From contig CAJSYZ010000007.1 in assembly GCA_910574455.1 (NCBI GenBank), positions 5,203,974 through 5,267,973 of the forward strand: 64,000 nucleotides of DNA. The letters are read 5' to 3'. Within the stretch, counting starts at the first letter, position 1. Every line of letters begins with the position of its first letter. Positions 1-11,958 of the stretch are shown here, in pieces. The stretch comes from Trichaptum fuscoviolaceum. Lineage: Eukaryota; Basidiomycota; Agaricomycetes; Hymenochaetales; Trichaptaceae. Position numbers and translations under genes: made by a program. Under the pieces are notes generated by a model. It saw only the letters and a program-made list of their open reading frames with translations, searched no databases and was not told the DNA's origin.

Positions 1-1284
1 ATAGATATCCTCCATTTCCTAGACATTGTTGACGCCTTCGGACACGTCTCTGTCCGGAACCCAGATAATGCAAGTCAATTCTTGATGTACGTACCTCGTA
101 ACAGTTATGCGGCACCGGACGGCGATGTCAGATGAGAGCGTGTCTGGCCTCATCGGATACGTTATAGGTCGTTCTCACTGGCGCCAGCTCTTGCAACGTC
201 CCAAGACATTGTGACGTGCGTCTTTTGCTGTGCATATCCTTACACCGGGTTCATTGACCTACGTTTTCGCGGTCTTCACCGATCACAGCTATGCTATAGA
301 GAACGCGACAGCCCTCCAGCTAACCTTCAACTCATCCGTCACCGGTGCGAATGTACCAGGCGGATTCCTGGAGCGGTTCATACACTCCCAGGTAAGTACG
401 CCAGCCCCAAACATAGGGTACAGCTACTGATTGACTCGACCGAAATCATCACTACTATGTTCTGCTCTCTTATAAATCAGATCTACCAAGCCTTTCCAGA
501 CGTGCAAGGAGTCGTCCACAGTCACACCGCAGAAGTGCTTCCCTTCGCAGCCGCAAACGTCCCTCTCAAAGCGCAAATGCATACAGTGCGTCGATCAAGC
601 CTCTTTCATATACTGAACGAGAACGCCAGGAATGGGATCGAAATTGACTTTGATAATATTCCTTGTGTTTGATCAGGGCGGCTCGATTGGCACGCTCGGC
701 ACACCTATCTTCGATACGAACACGCTCCCGCAGAGCATCCTCCCAGCGGACCAGCCGCACGACCTCCTCATCCGGAACACAGTACTCGGGGACGCGCTCG
801 CGCGCTCGTTCAGCAACGACAGTAGTGTATGTCCTTGTCTTCACGTCTTCCACTTATCCCTCTCTCCCTCCATATCCTATCTTCTTTCAGTTTCCTTCCT
901 CCTGCTGATACCACGCTATTTTACCCAGCTCGTCCTAATGAAAGGGCATGGCATGGCCCTGCGCGGGGCCTCAGTCCGAGACGCCGTCTTCCGGTCCTTC
1001 TACGCACGGGAGGACGCGGTGGTGCAGCTACAGTCCATCCAGCTCGGTGGGCCGCACGTCATGGGCCTCACGGCGCGCGAGGCCCACGACGGAGCTAACA
1101 CGACGGAGAGCGAGTCTTTGTGCGTATGAAGCTTTGGCTTCGTTCATGATTTGAATATGACGATTGACTGATCCGGACCCTCTGAATGTTTTTTCTTGAC
1201 AGGATCGACCGGGCATGGCAGCTCTGGGTCGCACAAGTGGACAATACTGGATTGTATACGAACAATTTGAGGCAAGCCTCATAG
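1..1284 (+). CDS. class II aldolase/adducin-domain protein, 5' end outside window
   Basis: Translation across at least five exons gives a class II aldolase/adducin fold. The zinc-binding HSH motif appears in GVVHSHTAEV (about 510-540) and a further His in LMKGHGM (about 938-958). Members are metal-dependent aldolases, epimerases or dehydratases acting on small sugars or phosphates; the substrate cannot be told. Visible exons run about 1-90, 290-391, 481-585, 677-828, 931-1120 and 1202-1284, with GT-AG introns between them. The first exon reads well (DAFGHVSVRNP), but positions 105-290 do not give a continuous reading. The expected segment after the conserved FLM is either split by an unrecognised intron or shifted by one base near 113. 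The gene therefore may be intact with an awkward intron, or slightly damaged. The start lies upstream of the window. The stop TAG is at 1282-1284. Family call is good; exact structure is uncertain. Confidence 0.75.
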
Positions 1285-1761
1285 ACTCCGCATAATTAAT
1301 CAAACATTTTAAAACATTTTTACCATTGATTTCTTTGCTATTTGCATCGAGCTCTTTTTGAGGAGTGTAAAAAAGCATTCAGTAACACCAAGCGCTCGCA
1401 TGCCAAAGCCGAAATGAAAAGCAGTATTATTATCACCAAAAAGAGTACATTCATGTCTATGTATCTATACACCCTTATCCAAAAGAAAACAGCAAATCCG
1501 AATATCCCAATAGTGAATAAACACATCCGTTACAATTGTAACAGGCGAAGCCCAGAGACTCGCCAGTGCACAGCACGACGACAAAATCTGAAAAGAAGAA
1601 AGGATACAACCAGATCAGACGGAGTACCGAACCCAGCCAGAAATACTGGTGAATATCATCTACGGATGGCAAGCTGCGTCTAAATGATATACCATCCCAT
1701 ATCTAATCTATAGAGTTACGATCAGAGTTTGCATCCGAAACATCACAGCAAACCTTACAAT

Positions 1762-3336
1762 CTAAGAAAATCCAGCATGTGAGTCCCTCCTCACAACAAC
1801 GTCGACCTTTCTCTTCCTGCACACATCCCCAAGCCGGTTCCACATCCACGGTACGCGCATCAACGGCATATCAATCTTTAGCGTCCTCAAGTCAGGCAAG
1901 GACACTAAAGTAGGATGCGCAAGGAATGCCTCAAGCTGCGACTCCTGCTGTGCCCATAGCAGTTCCTGCTCGCCGAGTTGGTAGAAGCTCAGATGCAGGG
2001 TGCGTACACAAGCGGGGAGATGTGAAAAGAAGGCGCTGGCGGTGACGAGTGACGTCGTGAAGCTCGGCGAAACCCAAAGCTGTACAGTATGTAGGGGCGA
2101 TGAAGGAGTGAAAGGAGAGAAAAGGCAGGCGGAAATGTGTGAGGGTAGGGGACGCGAAACGCGCAAGCGAAGAACTTGCAGATTGGCGAGAACGGAGGTG
2201 GAGGTGGAGAGGACTGCCAGGATGGTATCCACTGAAGTCAGATCGATCGTCAGCGACGTGAGCGTCGGGAGAATAGGGGTCGTTGGCGATAACAGCCACG
2301 AGAGAGACATTGGAGCATTGTGGACAACAAACTCCACATTCGTTAGCGAGAGGTTCTCCAATTTGTGGGGGATTAACGCCTGGACCACCTCAGTTGCGTT
2401 CGCATCCTCAACACCAAATGGTACCCATCCGCATCGCACATTCCGCAGGGCAAGCGTCCGCAGACGAGGCATCCCACTGATGACCCTGCAGACGTCCTCG
2501 ACATCCACCTTCGCGAATCGCGACGTCTTGTCGCGTGCCATCCACCACAGTACCTCCAGACTCTTCAACTCCCCAATTGCCTCCAACAACCTCTTCAAGT
2601 GCTGCGCCCCTTCTTCGTCCAGATACGGCGCCGTCTTGATGCGAAGGAATCTCAGATGTGGTGCACGACGAATGATGGATATGACACAATCCATGATTTC
2701 TTCGGGAGTGAGCACGACAGGTGGGGCAAAGTGAGTATTAATCACGAGTTCGCTTGTCCATGGCCCAAGAAGCGGAGATCGAGCCAAGGCAACCAAGTGC
2801 TCCTTCTGCTGTACAAAGATACGCTCTCCAAGTGCACGTTGGGCGAGGGGCGTGAGCGAGCGATGCACTAGCGCCAACACCTTTAGGCGAGAAGAGATGA
2901 GTTCGGTGCGGCTTTCGCCAATAGCTCGCACGCCAAAGCATGAGCTAGGATCATCTGTTCGTAGCGGAAGACGTTCTGCGGCTATTTGATCGACGATGTG
3001 GGTGAATATGTCGAACGGCAGGCGTGTTGTCGGAAACTCGTAATGTTTGGCGCGCTCGCGAGCTCGATGTTTTCTGAAGTCTGCAATACTGTTATCTATG
3101 TCGGTCGTCCGTGAGAAGGACAGCTTTGAGGCGTTGAAATCCTTCCGTCGCATCAATTCCAGAAAGGTATCTATATAGCGCGGAGGTATCTGGGCCTCTA
3201 AATGTAGCTTCGCCACCAGAGCGTCCGTCGTAGACTTGAAGGGAATCCATTCCTCGTTCTCGTCGTCAAATGCAAACTGGGCATCGTTTGAAGTCGAGTC
3301 TTCCGGAAGTAATGTTTGCAGAGTCATGTTAGGCAT
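1762..3336 (-). CDS. F-box / leucine-rich repeat protein
   Basis: Single-exon ORF of 524 residues. After about 100 residues of charged N-terminus comes an F-box-like segment (LPFDIFTHIVDQIAAE, near residues 105-120). The rest repeats a leucine-rich pattern of the kind RAPHLRFLRI, MPRLRTLAL, LENLSLTNV and LPTLTSLTI, typical of LRR F-box proteins. Such proteins are usually substrate receptors of SCF ubiquitin ligases: the F-box binds Skp1 and the repeats choose the target. No intron is needed, which is unusual beside the intron-rich neighbours but common in this family. It is transcribed away from bub2 and converges with the aldolase gene. The first in-frame Met is used; a second Met lies three codons in. 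The target is unknown, and the protein is one of a family that is large and poorly characterised in agaricomycetes. Confidence 0.75.
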   Translation of the reverse strand: MPNMTLQTLLPEDSTSNDAQFAFDDENEEWIPFKSTTDALVAKLHLEAQIPPRYIDTFLELMRRKDFNASKLSFSRTTDIDNSIADFRKHRARERAKHYEFPTTRLPFDIFTHIVDQIAAERLPLRTDDPSSCFGVRAIGESRTELISSRLKVLALVHRSLTPLAQRALGERIFVQQKEHLVALARSPLLGPWTSELVINTHFAPPVVLTPEEIMDCVISIIRRAPHLRFLRIKTAPYLDEEGAQHLKRLLEAIGELKSLEVLWWMARDKTSRFAKVDVEDVCRVISGMPRLRTLALRNVRCGWVPFGVEDANATEVVQALIPHKLENLSLTNVEFVVHNAPMSLSWLLSPTTPILPTLTSLTIDLTSVDTILAVLSTSTSVLANLQVLRLRVSRPLPSHISACLFSPFTPSSPLHTVQLWVSPSFTTSLVTASAFFSHLPACVRTLHLSFYQLGEQELLWAQQESQLEAFLAHPTLVSLPDLRTLKIDMPLMRVPWMWNRLGDVCRKRKVDVVVRRDSHAGFS

Positions 3337-4220
3337 GATAGGCCGAGAAAAGTGAAAGTTTCCGCAGTGGACCAGAGAACAAATCCTCGCTGCTTGTTGA
3401 TGAGAACGTTGGGGAAAAGTAGCGATGATAGGGAGCTAATAGCAATTGACATTGATATTTACGGAACGGAGTTGCCGGACGGCAGTATTGTTCGGCCGGA
3501 TTGCTCATCATTTCCAGAGGCCATCCGAGCCCCTAGCCAGACAAAAATTCGAGCCCGACGGGCACTGAGCGTTGACCAAACCTGGAGAAGTCAGCGGTCA
3601 AAGATACGTAAAGCATTCGAACGCATGAAATATCGCGCAAAGACCAAGAAGAAAGGGGAAAGCCTGAGTCGGCAAGGCAAACAAACAGAGAACCAGGTTT
3701 ATCTGTGATAACAAGAGCCGCCATTGCACGGGTGCAGCTGTGGTAGAGCCATCCCTGATGGCGCAGCAAGGGTAGAAGAGCCAATAGCGCACAGAATAAA
3801 TATATAAGACATACCCTTGCTCCAATTCATCACCAATGTTTGTGCCTTGTAAGCTTATCCCATACAATCCGTTAATTTCATTTAGCAATTGATATCAACC
3901 ATACCCCATCGGCGTTTTCGAGCGCATTGTTTCAGATGATTCATCGTCAAATAAGTGCTTGATTCGTTCAGTGCAGACATGGGGGGAAGATGGGGGAGGA
4001 AGTTAGTAGAGCGACGCGGCTATTCACTATTTATTGAGTGCAACTGGCAGCAGTGACGTCATGCTTCCGCATCCAACTTGAAGTTGCCAGTTTTCTTTTT
4101 TCATTTTCTCAACAAACATGTAATAACTTATACGAGAAAATCAATATAATGTACAGAAATACACACATAGGATACGGCTACAGCATGTCGAGGTCGAGGC
4201 TTCACAAAAGAGCAGATTCT
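3337..4220. other. spacer between F-box gene and bub2
   Basis: I see no convincing gene here. Near 4042-4092 there is an inverted repeat (AACTGGCA ... TGCCAGTT) that encloses one copy of the dispersed 10-mer AACTTGAAGT (4075-4084), so a short mobile-element remnant is possible. Confidence 0.4.
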
Positions 4221-5505
4221 TCAATCTACTTCATACGGATGTCGAACAAGTTCATCGTATAAGTCTGCCGGAATGTCGCGTACCAAAGTGACTGCGATTC
4301 CGATGATGGGCTGCGCTTCTAGAGGAGGCAACGTGCGGAGGAGTTTCATCGGGCTGAGAGAACAGTGTCAGCAACAGTCACAGAAAAGTGGAAAGACGAG
4401 TCTACCTCTTGCTCACGATTAAGTCATCTCTAATCAGGAGCAGCTGTGCAATCACACAGAGAACATTCAGGTGGACCCCAAACGCTAGCAAGAAGTCCCA
4501 GAGCTCCAGCACTTGATCGAGAGGTGGTGTGCACGCGCAAAGTGTCATGACAGCTGAAATATGTTAGCATTATATGAGTCAGAGATGCGCAGCTTACGAC
4601 TCACAAGGAAACGCGTATATTTCTGCAGAGAGGCGTCTGGAGCGGAGGTGGTCGAACAGCTCTGAGTCAACTATTTTGAGGCATCGGTCCAGGAGCTATC
4701 ATAGTCGGGGTGAGCTACGGGCAAAGTTGCGCAGCAGGCAAAGGCATACTGTACCTTCAATCCCCTGTGCACCCCTTCGAGCGTTTGCTGGACATACAGC
4801 GGACACGAACGCTCGATGAAGCGCGAGAAGCAGAAGAAGGCTTCCATCTCAGAGGGCATGGTGTAAAGGAAGGGGGCTGCGAGGACGTTCATCCCTTGCA
4901 CGTAAGTGAACGATAATGGTGGCTGCAAGTTATGTGTTTCTGCAAGTTCTTGTTGTTCTGAGCAGAGTATCAGCATGAGTCGAAAGAACAACATGATAGA
5001 GAACTCACCCTGGTTTCTCCACACGAATGCATCCAGCAAACGAACAAGCATGTCCTCACGCACGCGTTCCTTGAATCCACGATCCGTAGCCAGCGTCCTG
5101 ACTTCGATATTAAATGACTTGCAAAGAAAGGAGTTAATAGTACTGCGTACCGGAACGTGTCATTTCGAATCTTCTCCTTGAATTCGCAGGGGCCACGTCC
5201 CACATAGCGCAGGTACTTCTCTGCAGATAGTTCGTTGACTCCCAACAGGATCTTCCATATGCGAGGGCGCAGCGCAGCATCCTTTCTTCCTCGCGTTAGT
5301 GGATAGCTCCTCAACAGGAGAAGGAAGTTGAGCGCACAATAGCATGCGGAATCCCATCAACCAATATGAGCCTTCGGATCTTCTTTATTGCCTCCTCAAC
5401 ATCTTTGTCTGTGCGTGGCTTGCTTGAGTGCACTTTTGGTTGGTTAAGGATTCTGCTGAACGTCCGAGCAGCTTTTTGAGCATCTGCGTTTGGTTGCTCT
5501 GACAT
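4221..5505 (-). CDS. bub2: Bub2-like TBC-domain GTPase-activating protein
   Basis: Seven or so exons encode a TBC (Rab-GAP) domain protein closely resembling fungal Bub2, the GAP subunit that with Bfa1 restrains the Tem1 GTPase in the mitotic exit/septation checkpoint. Both catalytic fingers are visible: the arginine finger IRNDTFR (IxxDxxR pattern, about 5158-5180) and the glutamine finger in SFTYVQGMN (YxQ, about 4890-4915). Further conserved Bub2-like blocks are MPSEMEAFFCF and ALRPRIWKILLGV. The C-terminus ends in a short LYDELVRHPY segment with the stop at 4221-4223, and the first Met is at 5503-5505. Exon 1 ends at about 5339 before a GTGCGC donor; introns are 50-70 nt. Spliced length (roughly 330 residues) fits the family. 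Divergent from RNase H1 with about 420 bp between starts. Exon edges were placed by eye. Confidence 0.85.
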
Positions 5506-5925
5506 TCTCTTGTCTTTTCTTTGCCGCTGATGGAAGACAATCTAAAGACGAGAATGTCGAGAATGTGAATGAGCTGAGTGCGTTCGAACTTGAGTTCAAG
5601 GTGCAGCCTGAGCGCTGCTAGTCACGCAAGCCATGCCAGTCACCAATCACGTCGACGCGTCTTACTTTTTGTTCACCATAACCAACGACCTATCATCTGA
5701 GTGTCCCCACCGCTTCCTGTCAATCATCAAAGAACTCAAAGAATAGTACACAATAATTGTAACGAGCCCAACAAAATTCTACGCTCAAGCCTGAGCTGCA
5801 TACGGCGCGAAGCCGCTAAAGTGAGACTCACTCGCTGGCAGTCTCTTCAAACTTTGGCACAAGTACCTTCGCGCTGCGCGAGCATCCTTTACACTATCCC
5901 TACTTCTCTAGGAGACGTCAGTGCT
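5506..5925. promoter_or_regulatory. divergent promoter region, bub2 / RNase H1
   Basis: The only sequence between two divergent start codons (bub2 at 5505, RNase H1 at 5926), so it should contain both promoters and 5' UTRs. I could not single out a defined site. Confidence 0.5.
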
Positions 5926-7504
5926 ATGGGGAAAGGGAAAAGCAAAGGCGGATTTTACGCCGTAGCAAAAGGCCGCAGTCCAGGCGTGTACACTTCATGG
6001 TATGACTACTGAGCTCATCTTTTGCGGTACATCAATCTTTTGCTATTGGAGGAGTCGCTGTTTTATCTGGATTCTGACTCTGCTTCAGGGATGACTGCGA
6101 GGCGCAGGTGAAAGGTATTGCGGGTGCGCGGTTCAAGAAGTTCGCCAGCCTATCTGAGGCTGAGGCGTTCGCAGCACAAGGGTCAGGTATGTGTATTGCC
6201 GATTTCGTATTCGTAGAGGAAAGAACTTTATAAAAACCAAGCTCTAACATCAATCATTCTCAGTTTCGACAGATTCAACTATAAGCAAACCCTCTTCCTC
6301 ATCTCCGGGTCAGAGCTCTCGTGTACAACCTTACCCAAGACCATCTGAGCTACCGACGAAAAAGGGACCGATAAAGATGACAAGCAATGCTGAGATCGCT
6401 GCTGAAGAGGAAGGCTGGGATGTCGTGTACTCTGATGGTGCATGCAAAGGCAACGGTCAACCCGGGAGTATCGCTGGTGTCGGCGTCTGGTGGGGGCATA
6501 ACGATCCAAGGTATTAGAGTTACAAGTATACGCTGAACTGTATAATCTACTGATGCACTGGCAGGAATATTGCTGAACGATGCCCCGGATGCCAGACGAA
6601 TAATCGTGCAGAGCTTATTGTGAGTGTAGTCAGATGTTTCTTCTTTATCGAGGTACTTACCTTATCGCTTTCTCAAGGCTATCATACGGGTCTTAGAGAC
6701 TACACCCATAAGTTCCAAGCCGCTTATGATCAAGACAGATTCAAAATATTCTATCAACTGTTCGTGTCTTATACCCTGAACCTTTCTACTCGCATGCTTA
6801 TAAATCCATCAGGCCTTACGGTATGGTGGTCCAAATGGGTCTGGAACGACTTCCGCAAGCCAGACGGGTCGCCCGTGAAGAACAAGGAGATCCTGCGGTA
6901 TCTCGCCGCCCTGCTAGAGCTCCGCCACGTGAAGAAGCAAAAAGTCCAGTTCGTGCATGTGCGAGGTCACGCCGGGATCGAGGGCAACGAGGGCGCGGAT
7001 TACCAGGCCAACCTCGGATCCACGATGGAGGAGCGTATAGAGAGAGACTGGGACGAGGAAAGAGAGAATGTCAGGAGGAAGATCGACGCAGAGATGAGCC
7101 GCGGTGCTACCGTCGGTCCCGCTGAAGTAGGTTTCCATTATTTCTATGGAGGCTGCAAGTTAATTTTCTCGTTTGTCCTTCAAGTTCGAAGTGAAAGTAG
7201 TGGAAGAGTTTGACGATAACAAGGATATTGACGTCGAAGGTCGTCTGCCCGGTCCTTCAGCCCAACTAAAGACAGAAAAGGCGACCCAGACCCCGATGAA
7301 ATCCAAATCATTTGCCGCAACACCTTTTGCACCTACCAAACAGTCGAAGGCTTCGATCAACAATGAAGATGACGAGGAATTCGTTTGGGTAAATACCACC
7401 TTTATTGGCAGACGCTATAGGTGCTGATCATCATCTTTCATCTCCAGGACGACAACTTTGATCTAGATGCCTTAGATGCTGAGCTCCGAGCGCAAGGACT
7501 TTAA
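5926..7504 (+). CDS. ribonuclease H1 with N-terminal hybrid-binding domain
   Basis: Multi-exon gene. The start (5926) opens an N-terminal RNase H1 hybrid-binding (viroplasmin-type) domain: FYAVAKGRSPGVYTSW, then after an intron GARFKKFASLSEAEAF. A Ser/Pro-rich linker leads to the RNase H catalytic domain. All four acidic catalytic residues can be seen: D in YSDGACKGNG (about 6430), E in NNRAEL (about 6600), D in IKTDSKYS (about 6735), and D in GIEGNEGADYQA (about 6975). The enzyme cuts RNA in RNA-DNA hybrids, removing R-loops and primers in nucleus and/or mitochondria. After the domain there is a C-terminal extension of roughly 100 residues, rich in acidic residues and ending in DALDAELRAQGL, split by introns near 7126-7186 and 7389-7447. 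Its role is unknown. The stop is at 7502-7504. Confidence 0.88.
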
Positions 7505-8598
7505 GTTTCGATCATGATGCAATACTGTATTTCTATCAAGTGTACTAATACAATGTGTGTATGCTACTGTTTAGAAAAAGGGACTCGTCTCTGCGCTCCT
7601 GTACGCTGCCGACTGTCGTTGACAATCTCGAAGGAAAGGCTGCAGCGACAATTGGGCTGGCTTGTGGGAGAAGACGCTCCAGAACCAGCTGAAAAGGTCT
7701 TTTCCATGAAGATCAGGGGTTGTCGTTGGGGTGACAAGTCAACTTGAAGTCCATCAACACTAGCCACTGCCACTGGCAGCCACGCAAAAGGCCTCTTCGA
7801 GATATACAATGTTACAGATACCAAAAGGGCTTCAAACGAGACTGCAAGAAAAGCGTATCCATGTGAGTTTCAGCTGCGCATCTTTGACTCAAAATGCTAA
7901 CATAATTTCAGGCATCTCCTTGGATAGGAATCGATGACAGACTTCGATCATCCTTTACAGATTTCCTGATTTCCTCCAGAATCTCGTCAATACGTACTCT
8001 GTGATATCTGCTTAAGCAGATGAAAGGCTGTACGTTTTCTTGACGACTGCGAATTCGTTGGTTGTAAGGAGTCTCCATGCTCACTTTGCGACCTAGCCTG
8101 AGGCATACAGTATCATTCAACCAAGCTGATGCACCTGTATCAGAACGAGTCTCAGAATACGATGCACGGAGTACAGATGCAAGCATATCTCAGTATGCGG
8201 TAGACCACAAGTCCCGTACTTGGAGACGAAGGATCATGTCTACTGATCTTATCATACCTTTCCAATGCCTTTCCATTGCCAGATGCCCCAAACGCAGATA
8301 ATTATCTCCACTTGAAGATATTCAACGTCGTTTTAGAACATCAGATTATTGCTGTTCTGCCATCCGAGGAAGTGGAAACTATTGATGGGATCTAAATTGA
8401 TAGCACAAAAGCCTTGTAGGGCAGCGAATTTGCTCGACTGGCTTTCTGGATACCAAGAACTTCTTTCATCAGGTTTGGGGTTATCAAGAGCTCAGCGAAT
8501 ACAAATTGAAGGCATTCAATGGGTACAATATAAGATTAGGAGGTCCAAGACCCTGCACATATTCCGCTGGTTCTCTCTATCTATTTCGTGCTGCTCTA
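7505..8598. other. spacer before DUF6533 array
   Basis: No gene recognised; the ORFs here are short and show no family motifs. One copy of the 10-mer AACTTGAAGT starts the stretch at 7741-7750, followed by a small inverted element (GCCACTGCCACTGGCAGCC, 7773-7791). Confidence 0.35.
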
Positions 8599-10158
8599 AT
8601 GATGGATCCGGCATACATTGCCCAAATGTATGTCCTCTTTGTGTCCTGTTGTCAATTTAGTGGTCTAACATATGTTATAGCACCACAATTAACTACTTTC
8701 ACCTCGCATTTCGAAGTATGTCTGTCAGGTCATCTGGACTAGCCTTTAAAGATTCAACTCTGATGACATTTAAGCTATTCTTTACTATGATTATCTCCTG
8801 ACGTTCGCAGATGAGGTCCAATTCTATTGGCTGAAGGAGAAGAAAATTCGTCTAGGACCTATCCTTTTCTTTTTAAATCGCTATCTCAATACCATCGGAA
8901 GTATATCGTCTGCCTTCGTACCGCTTTCTCTGTGGACTCCATCTGTGAGTGACGCAGGTCTTGTCATTTTTTAAACGTGATGGACTGAAGCCTCTCTTTA
9001 TGTGCATAGGGGTAATTAAGTTACTTCGTCGAACCTTCTGCAGTAAACGGCTAAGAAAGATGATGCTTGAAGCTGCAAGACACTTAAGATCTTCCATGGC
9101 TGCTTAGCCGTCGCTGTGCAAGCTGTTGTCGTAGGTTAGTATATCATGCGCTGAACAATCAAGGACGTATGTACTAAAGAGATCAATCAACCTTGTCAGC
9201 CATTCTTATGCTTCGTTCGCTCGCCGTGTATGACCGGGACCGCAAGGTCCTTGGACTGTTGGTAATCCTTGGAATAGGTGCTACTATATTATCCGTTGTA
9301 AGTGTTGGGTTTATCGGTCAAGATTCGTTTCTAATTGATAGAGCTAAGACTTCCATGGTTGGTTTTTCGAACCATCCGGAGCCTTCCACAGATATTGTGG
9401 CCAAAGTGGGCTGCATTGCGCTGACGCTCACGAAAGACGGGTAGGCATATTATTTTCCTGCCTGTAATATGGATAATTTCACGCTCTGCATTTGAATTCT
9501 TCAGTGCACTTCGTACGACACCATCTATATTTGCAATAGTTATCTTACAATGCATTCTAAGGTGTATCAAGAGCTTGGATAGGCTTACTGATTATAGATA
9601 CTGGACTCATAACGCTCATGATAATGAAGGCGCTCAAAAGGCGTAAAGGATATGCAGGGAGAATATTTCTGATTCTCTTTCGGGATGGTATGCTCTATAT
9701 CGGCTGATCGGTCGATGTTCACTGATGAATTCGCAGGCACCGCTTACTATATGTCGGTCGTAGCTCATATCTGAACGAACGTTGTTTATAACTTTGCGGC
9801 ACCTAGCATTATGTCTCTCATGAATATCATGAACATCCTATCTCTCACTGTAAGCCGCACTCCTTCATGCGAAAATATTTTGTCTCAAATATATTTCAGC
9901 TTCCGTTTGTTCCGGTAAGATTTTAGCCTCTTGGATCTATTGCATATGAAACTCACATAGGTATGGGACGAACAGAGCGCTTATAGAGGATTCAGCGCAG
10001 AACCTGCAACAATGTTAGCTCATTTCCACATCCAATATAACGAATAATTTCTAACGAGGAATTATGGGCTGATCAGGATCGCCTCAGTGCTGACGTGGAG
10101 GCTTTATCTTAATGTTGAGGAGTGGGTTAACGGGCCATCATTCTCGAATTTAATGTAA
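8599..10158 (+). CDS. DUF6533 membrane protein, copy A (divergent)
   Basis: First and most divergent member of the array. Exon 1 (8599-8627, MMDPAYIAQ) and exon 2 (TTINYFHLAFR) precede exon 3, which carries the family hallmark YYDYLLTFADEVQFYW and a hydrophobic LGPILFFLNRYL, ending at 8944. Later exons give membrane segments AILMLRSLAVYDRDRK, ARAWIGLLIIDTGLITLM and MSLMNIMNILSLT. The last exon ends in TWRLYLNVEEWVNG with stop at 10156-10158, so it lacks the long Ser/Thr-rich tail of copies B-E. DUF6533 proteins are multi-pass membrane proteins of unknown function that are expanded in agaricomycetes. With the micro-exon included I find no unavoidable stop, although the donor after TAYYM is weak (GTCGGT). 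It resembles copy F at 61 kb (both have ARAWIGLL and the short tail) more than its neighbours. Intactness is uncertain. Confidence 0.6.
9010..9011 (+). other. putative 2-nt micro-exon (GG), copy A
   Basis: Exon 3 ends in phase 0 at 8944 and exon 5 begins at 9073 with one base plus TGC. The context AG|GG|GTAATT supplies the two missing bases (Gly codon) and leaves introns of 65 and 61 nt. Confidence 0.65.
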
Positions 10159-10559
10159 CGGTTGACCAACCCGTCAAAGGACGAGAGTCGTCAGGAAATG
10201 GAGGGCTGATTTTGAATGCTTCTAGTTCGGGACGGCTTTTGCGTGATCTGAATGCAGGATAAATGCGATTTCCGTTGATTCAAGTGAAGACGGAATTGAC
10301 GGTTGATCCTTCTGCAAGAAACCTCGGAGTGATTTCATGTTCTTAGTTTGCAAAACAAACTCGGGCGCAATTTCCTAAACCTCGGATTATCAAAATCACC
10401 AACTGATACTTCGCTGGACTGTGGCCATATATGAACGACGACCTTTGTCTGAAACTCATGTACTTTTTAATCAGATTGAAAATCCTTCAGATTCTATCTA
10501 CCCCGGTAATATCAAGCTGTTAAAACCACTGTACTGTAGCAATCTTACGCAGTATCACG

Positions 10560-10714
10560 GATTGCAGGCACCCTACTGAGGATTTTGCGCGGAAGCTGTG
10601 ACAATGTCAGTTTCATCATTGTTTTATCAGTATGAACAAAATGAAAAAGACTTGCCAGGATTTCCTCAACATTGGCTTCAAGGTTAATCATAAAAGTCAA
10701 GGAATGCGTTGATG
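10560..10714 (+). pseudogene. relict 3' exons of a DUF6533 gene
   Basis: Two fragments match the last two exons of copy A. One at about 10566-10605 is comparable to the GFSAEPATM exon but carries a TGA. One from 10659 reads SSTLASRLIIKVKECVDEG to a TGA at about 10712. The 5' exons are not found in 10160-10545. This is probably the remains of a further tandem copy that was deleted, similar in type to copies A and F. Confidence 0.5.
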
Positions 10715-11958
10715 AGGGTAGTTGATCAGAAGTAGAGATCCGCAAATTGTTTAAGTGTTCAGGGCCGGCTAAAACTACTAGTACCAATTCGGGAAGCCCA
10801 TGGAACCAGACGGCCTCGAAGTGTATCTTGAAGACTAAAAACTTGACTTCAAACCACATCCTAGCCTAGGTTACTCGTGGACACAAGCTTAATACGAGCC
10901 TAGTGAAATCAAATCTCCGCGCTTAATTTCGCGGCTCTATGACGGTTCAGGCTTCCCAGTCATGGGACTCTCCTTGCTTGTTATCCTCCAATTAAAGTTA
11001 TAGGTACCAGCATTGTCTACAGCAACACTTTCCCTTGAATCCAGAAGAGCTTGGTTAGCCACATTGAGAATGTATTTGTATTACAGACTTATCATAACGG
11101 TTCCTGGATTTGAAGACAGCAATCGTGGGGCCGTTTGCGTACCGGACAGAGTGGTTTACTTTGCCTTTCGGTAAGCAAAGGACTGCATCACCTTTGGCTT
11201 GATCAGGTGCGCAGATCTTTACCCATTCCAATCTGATTGACTAACAATCACTGTATAGGGGCTAGAATGCTATCGTATGGCTCAATTCCCAGTCTCAATA
11301 CCAATCCGGCCTGTGCCTGTCTCAGAAATCTGTCATAAAACGTTGGCGCCCGAACTCACAAGACAATCTTCGGGAAGCTACAAGTACCTCCCAGAGCTTT
11401 TGAATACCCATTTTCGTTACTGTGCACGGATACCACAATGCACTCCTGGCTCTTCTCGAACGATCCTCTCAGTGTCCTGTGGTAGGCCGTGTTCGGTCTG
11501 GCAAATGGAAGAACATTCATGCAACACTGCCTTGCTCAAATTTGAAAAGAGGTCAGAAAACACGACTGCTGCCGGAATGGTCACCCTATTTAGAATCGGA
11601 TACTCCGTTCGGGTCTCTGTTCTTGGTCTGATGCTCACAATGCTCACAAATGCTATTCCGTGAATGGTAAACCTGGCTTCACGTGTCCCCCATTTGGTTT
11701 TACAAACACTTCTTGCCGCTCGTTTGACATAACTCTTTTCCGGGCGTCCTTGCTTCCGCCCTCCGAACGTTACATGGGGTATAAATTACTGCAGAGCAAT
11801 TTCCAAGTCATGACCAAGGCGCCTTGGCATGGTTGGAAGCAACAGGCTTGACAGCGCTGTCTGTTGAAAGTTAACTTATAATCTCTAATGTCTCCCTTTA
11901 CCCGACCCTGATCGTTCTGTCAGCCCCCCCACTGTCTCTGCCCCTGCTAGCCGACTCG
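10715..11958. other. spacer between relict and copy B
   Basis: I recognise nothing coding here. Short ORFs (for example 11277-11663) show no family motif. Confidence 0.35.

Noticed and set aside
9720..9790. In-frame stop (HI*) after TAYYM in copy A
   Set aside because: Other copies end that exon at the equivalent of TAYYM and splice out, so the stop falls in an intron; not taken as proof of a pseudogene.
10545..10859. Minus-strand ORF of 104 codons
   Set aside because: The plus strand of the same bases matches DUF6533 3' exons; the minus ORF is a shadow.
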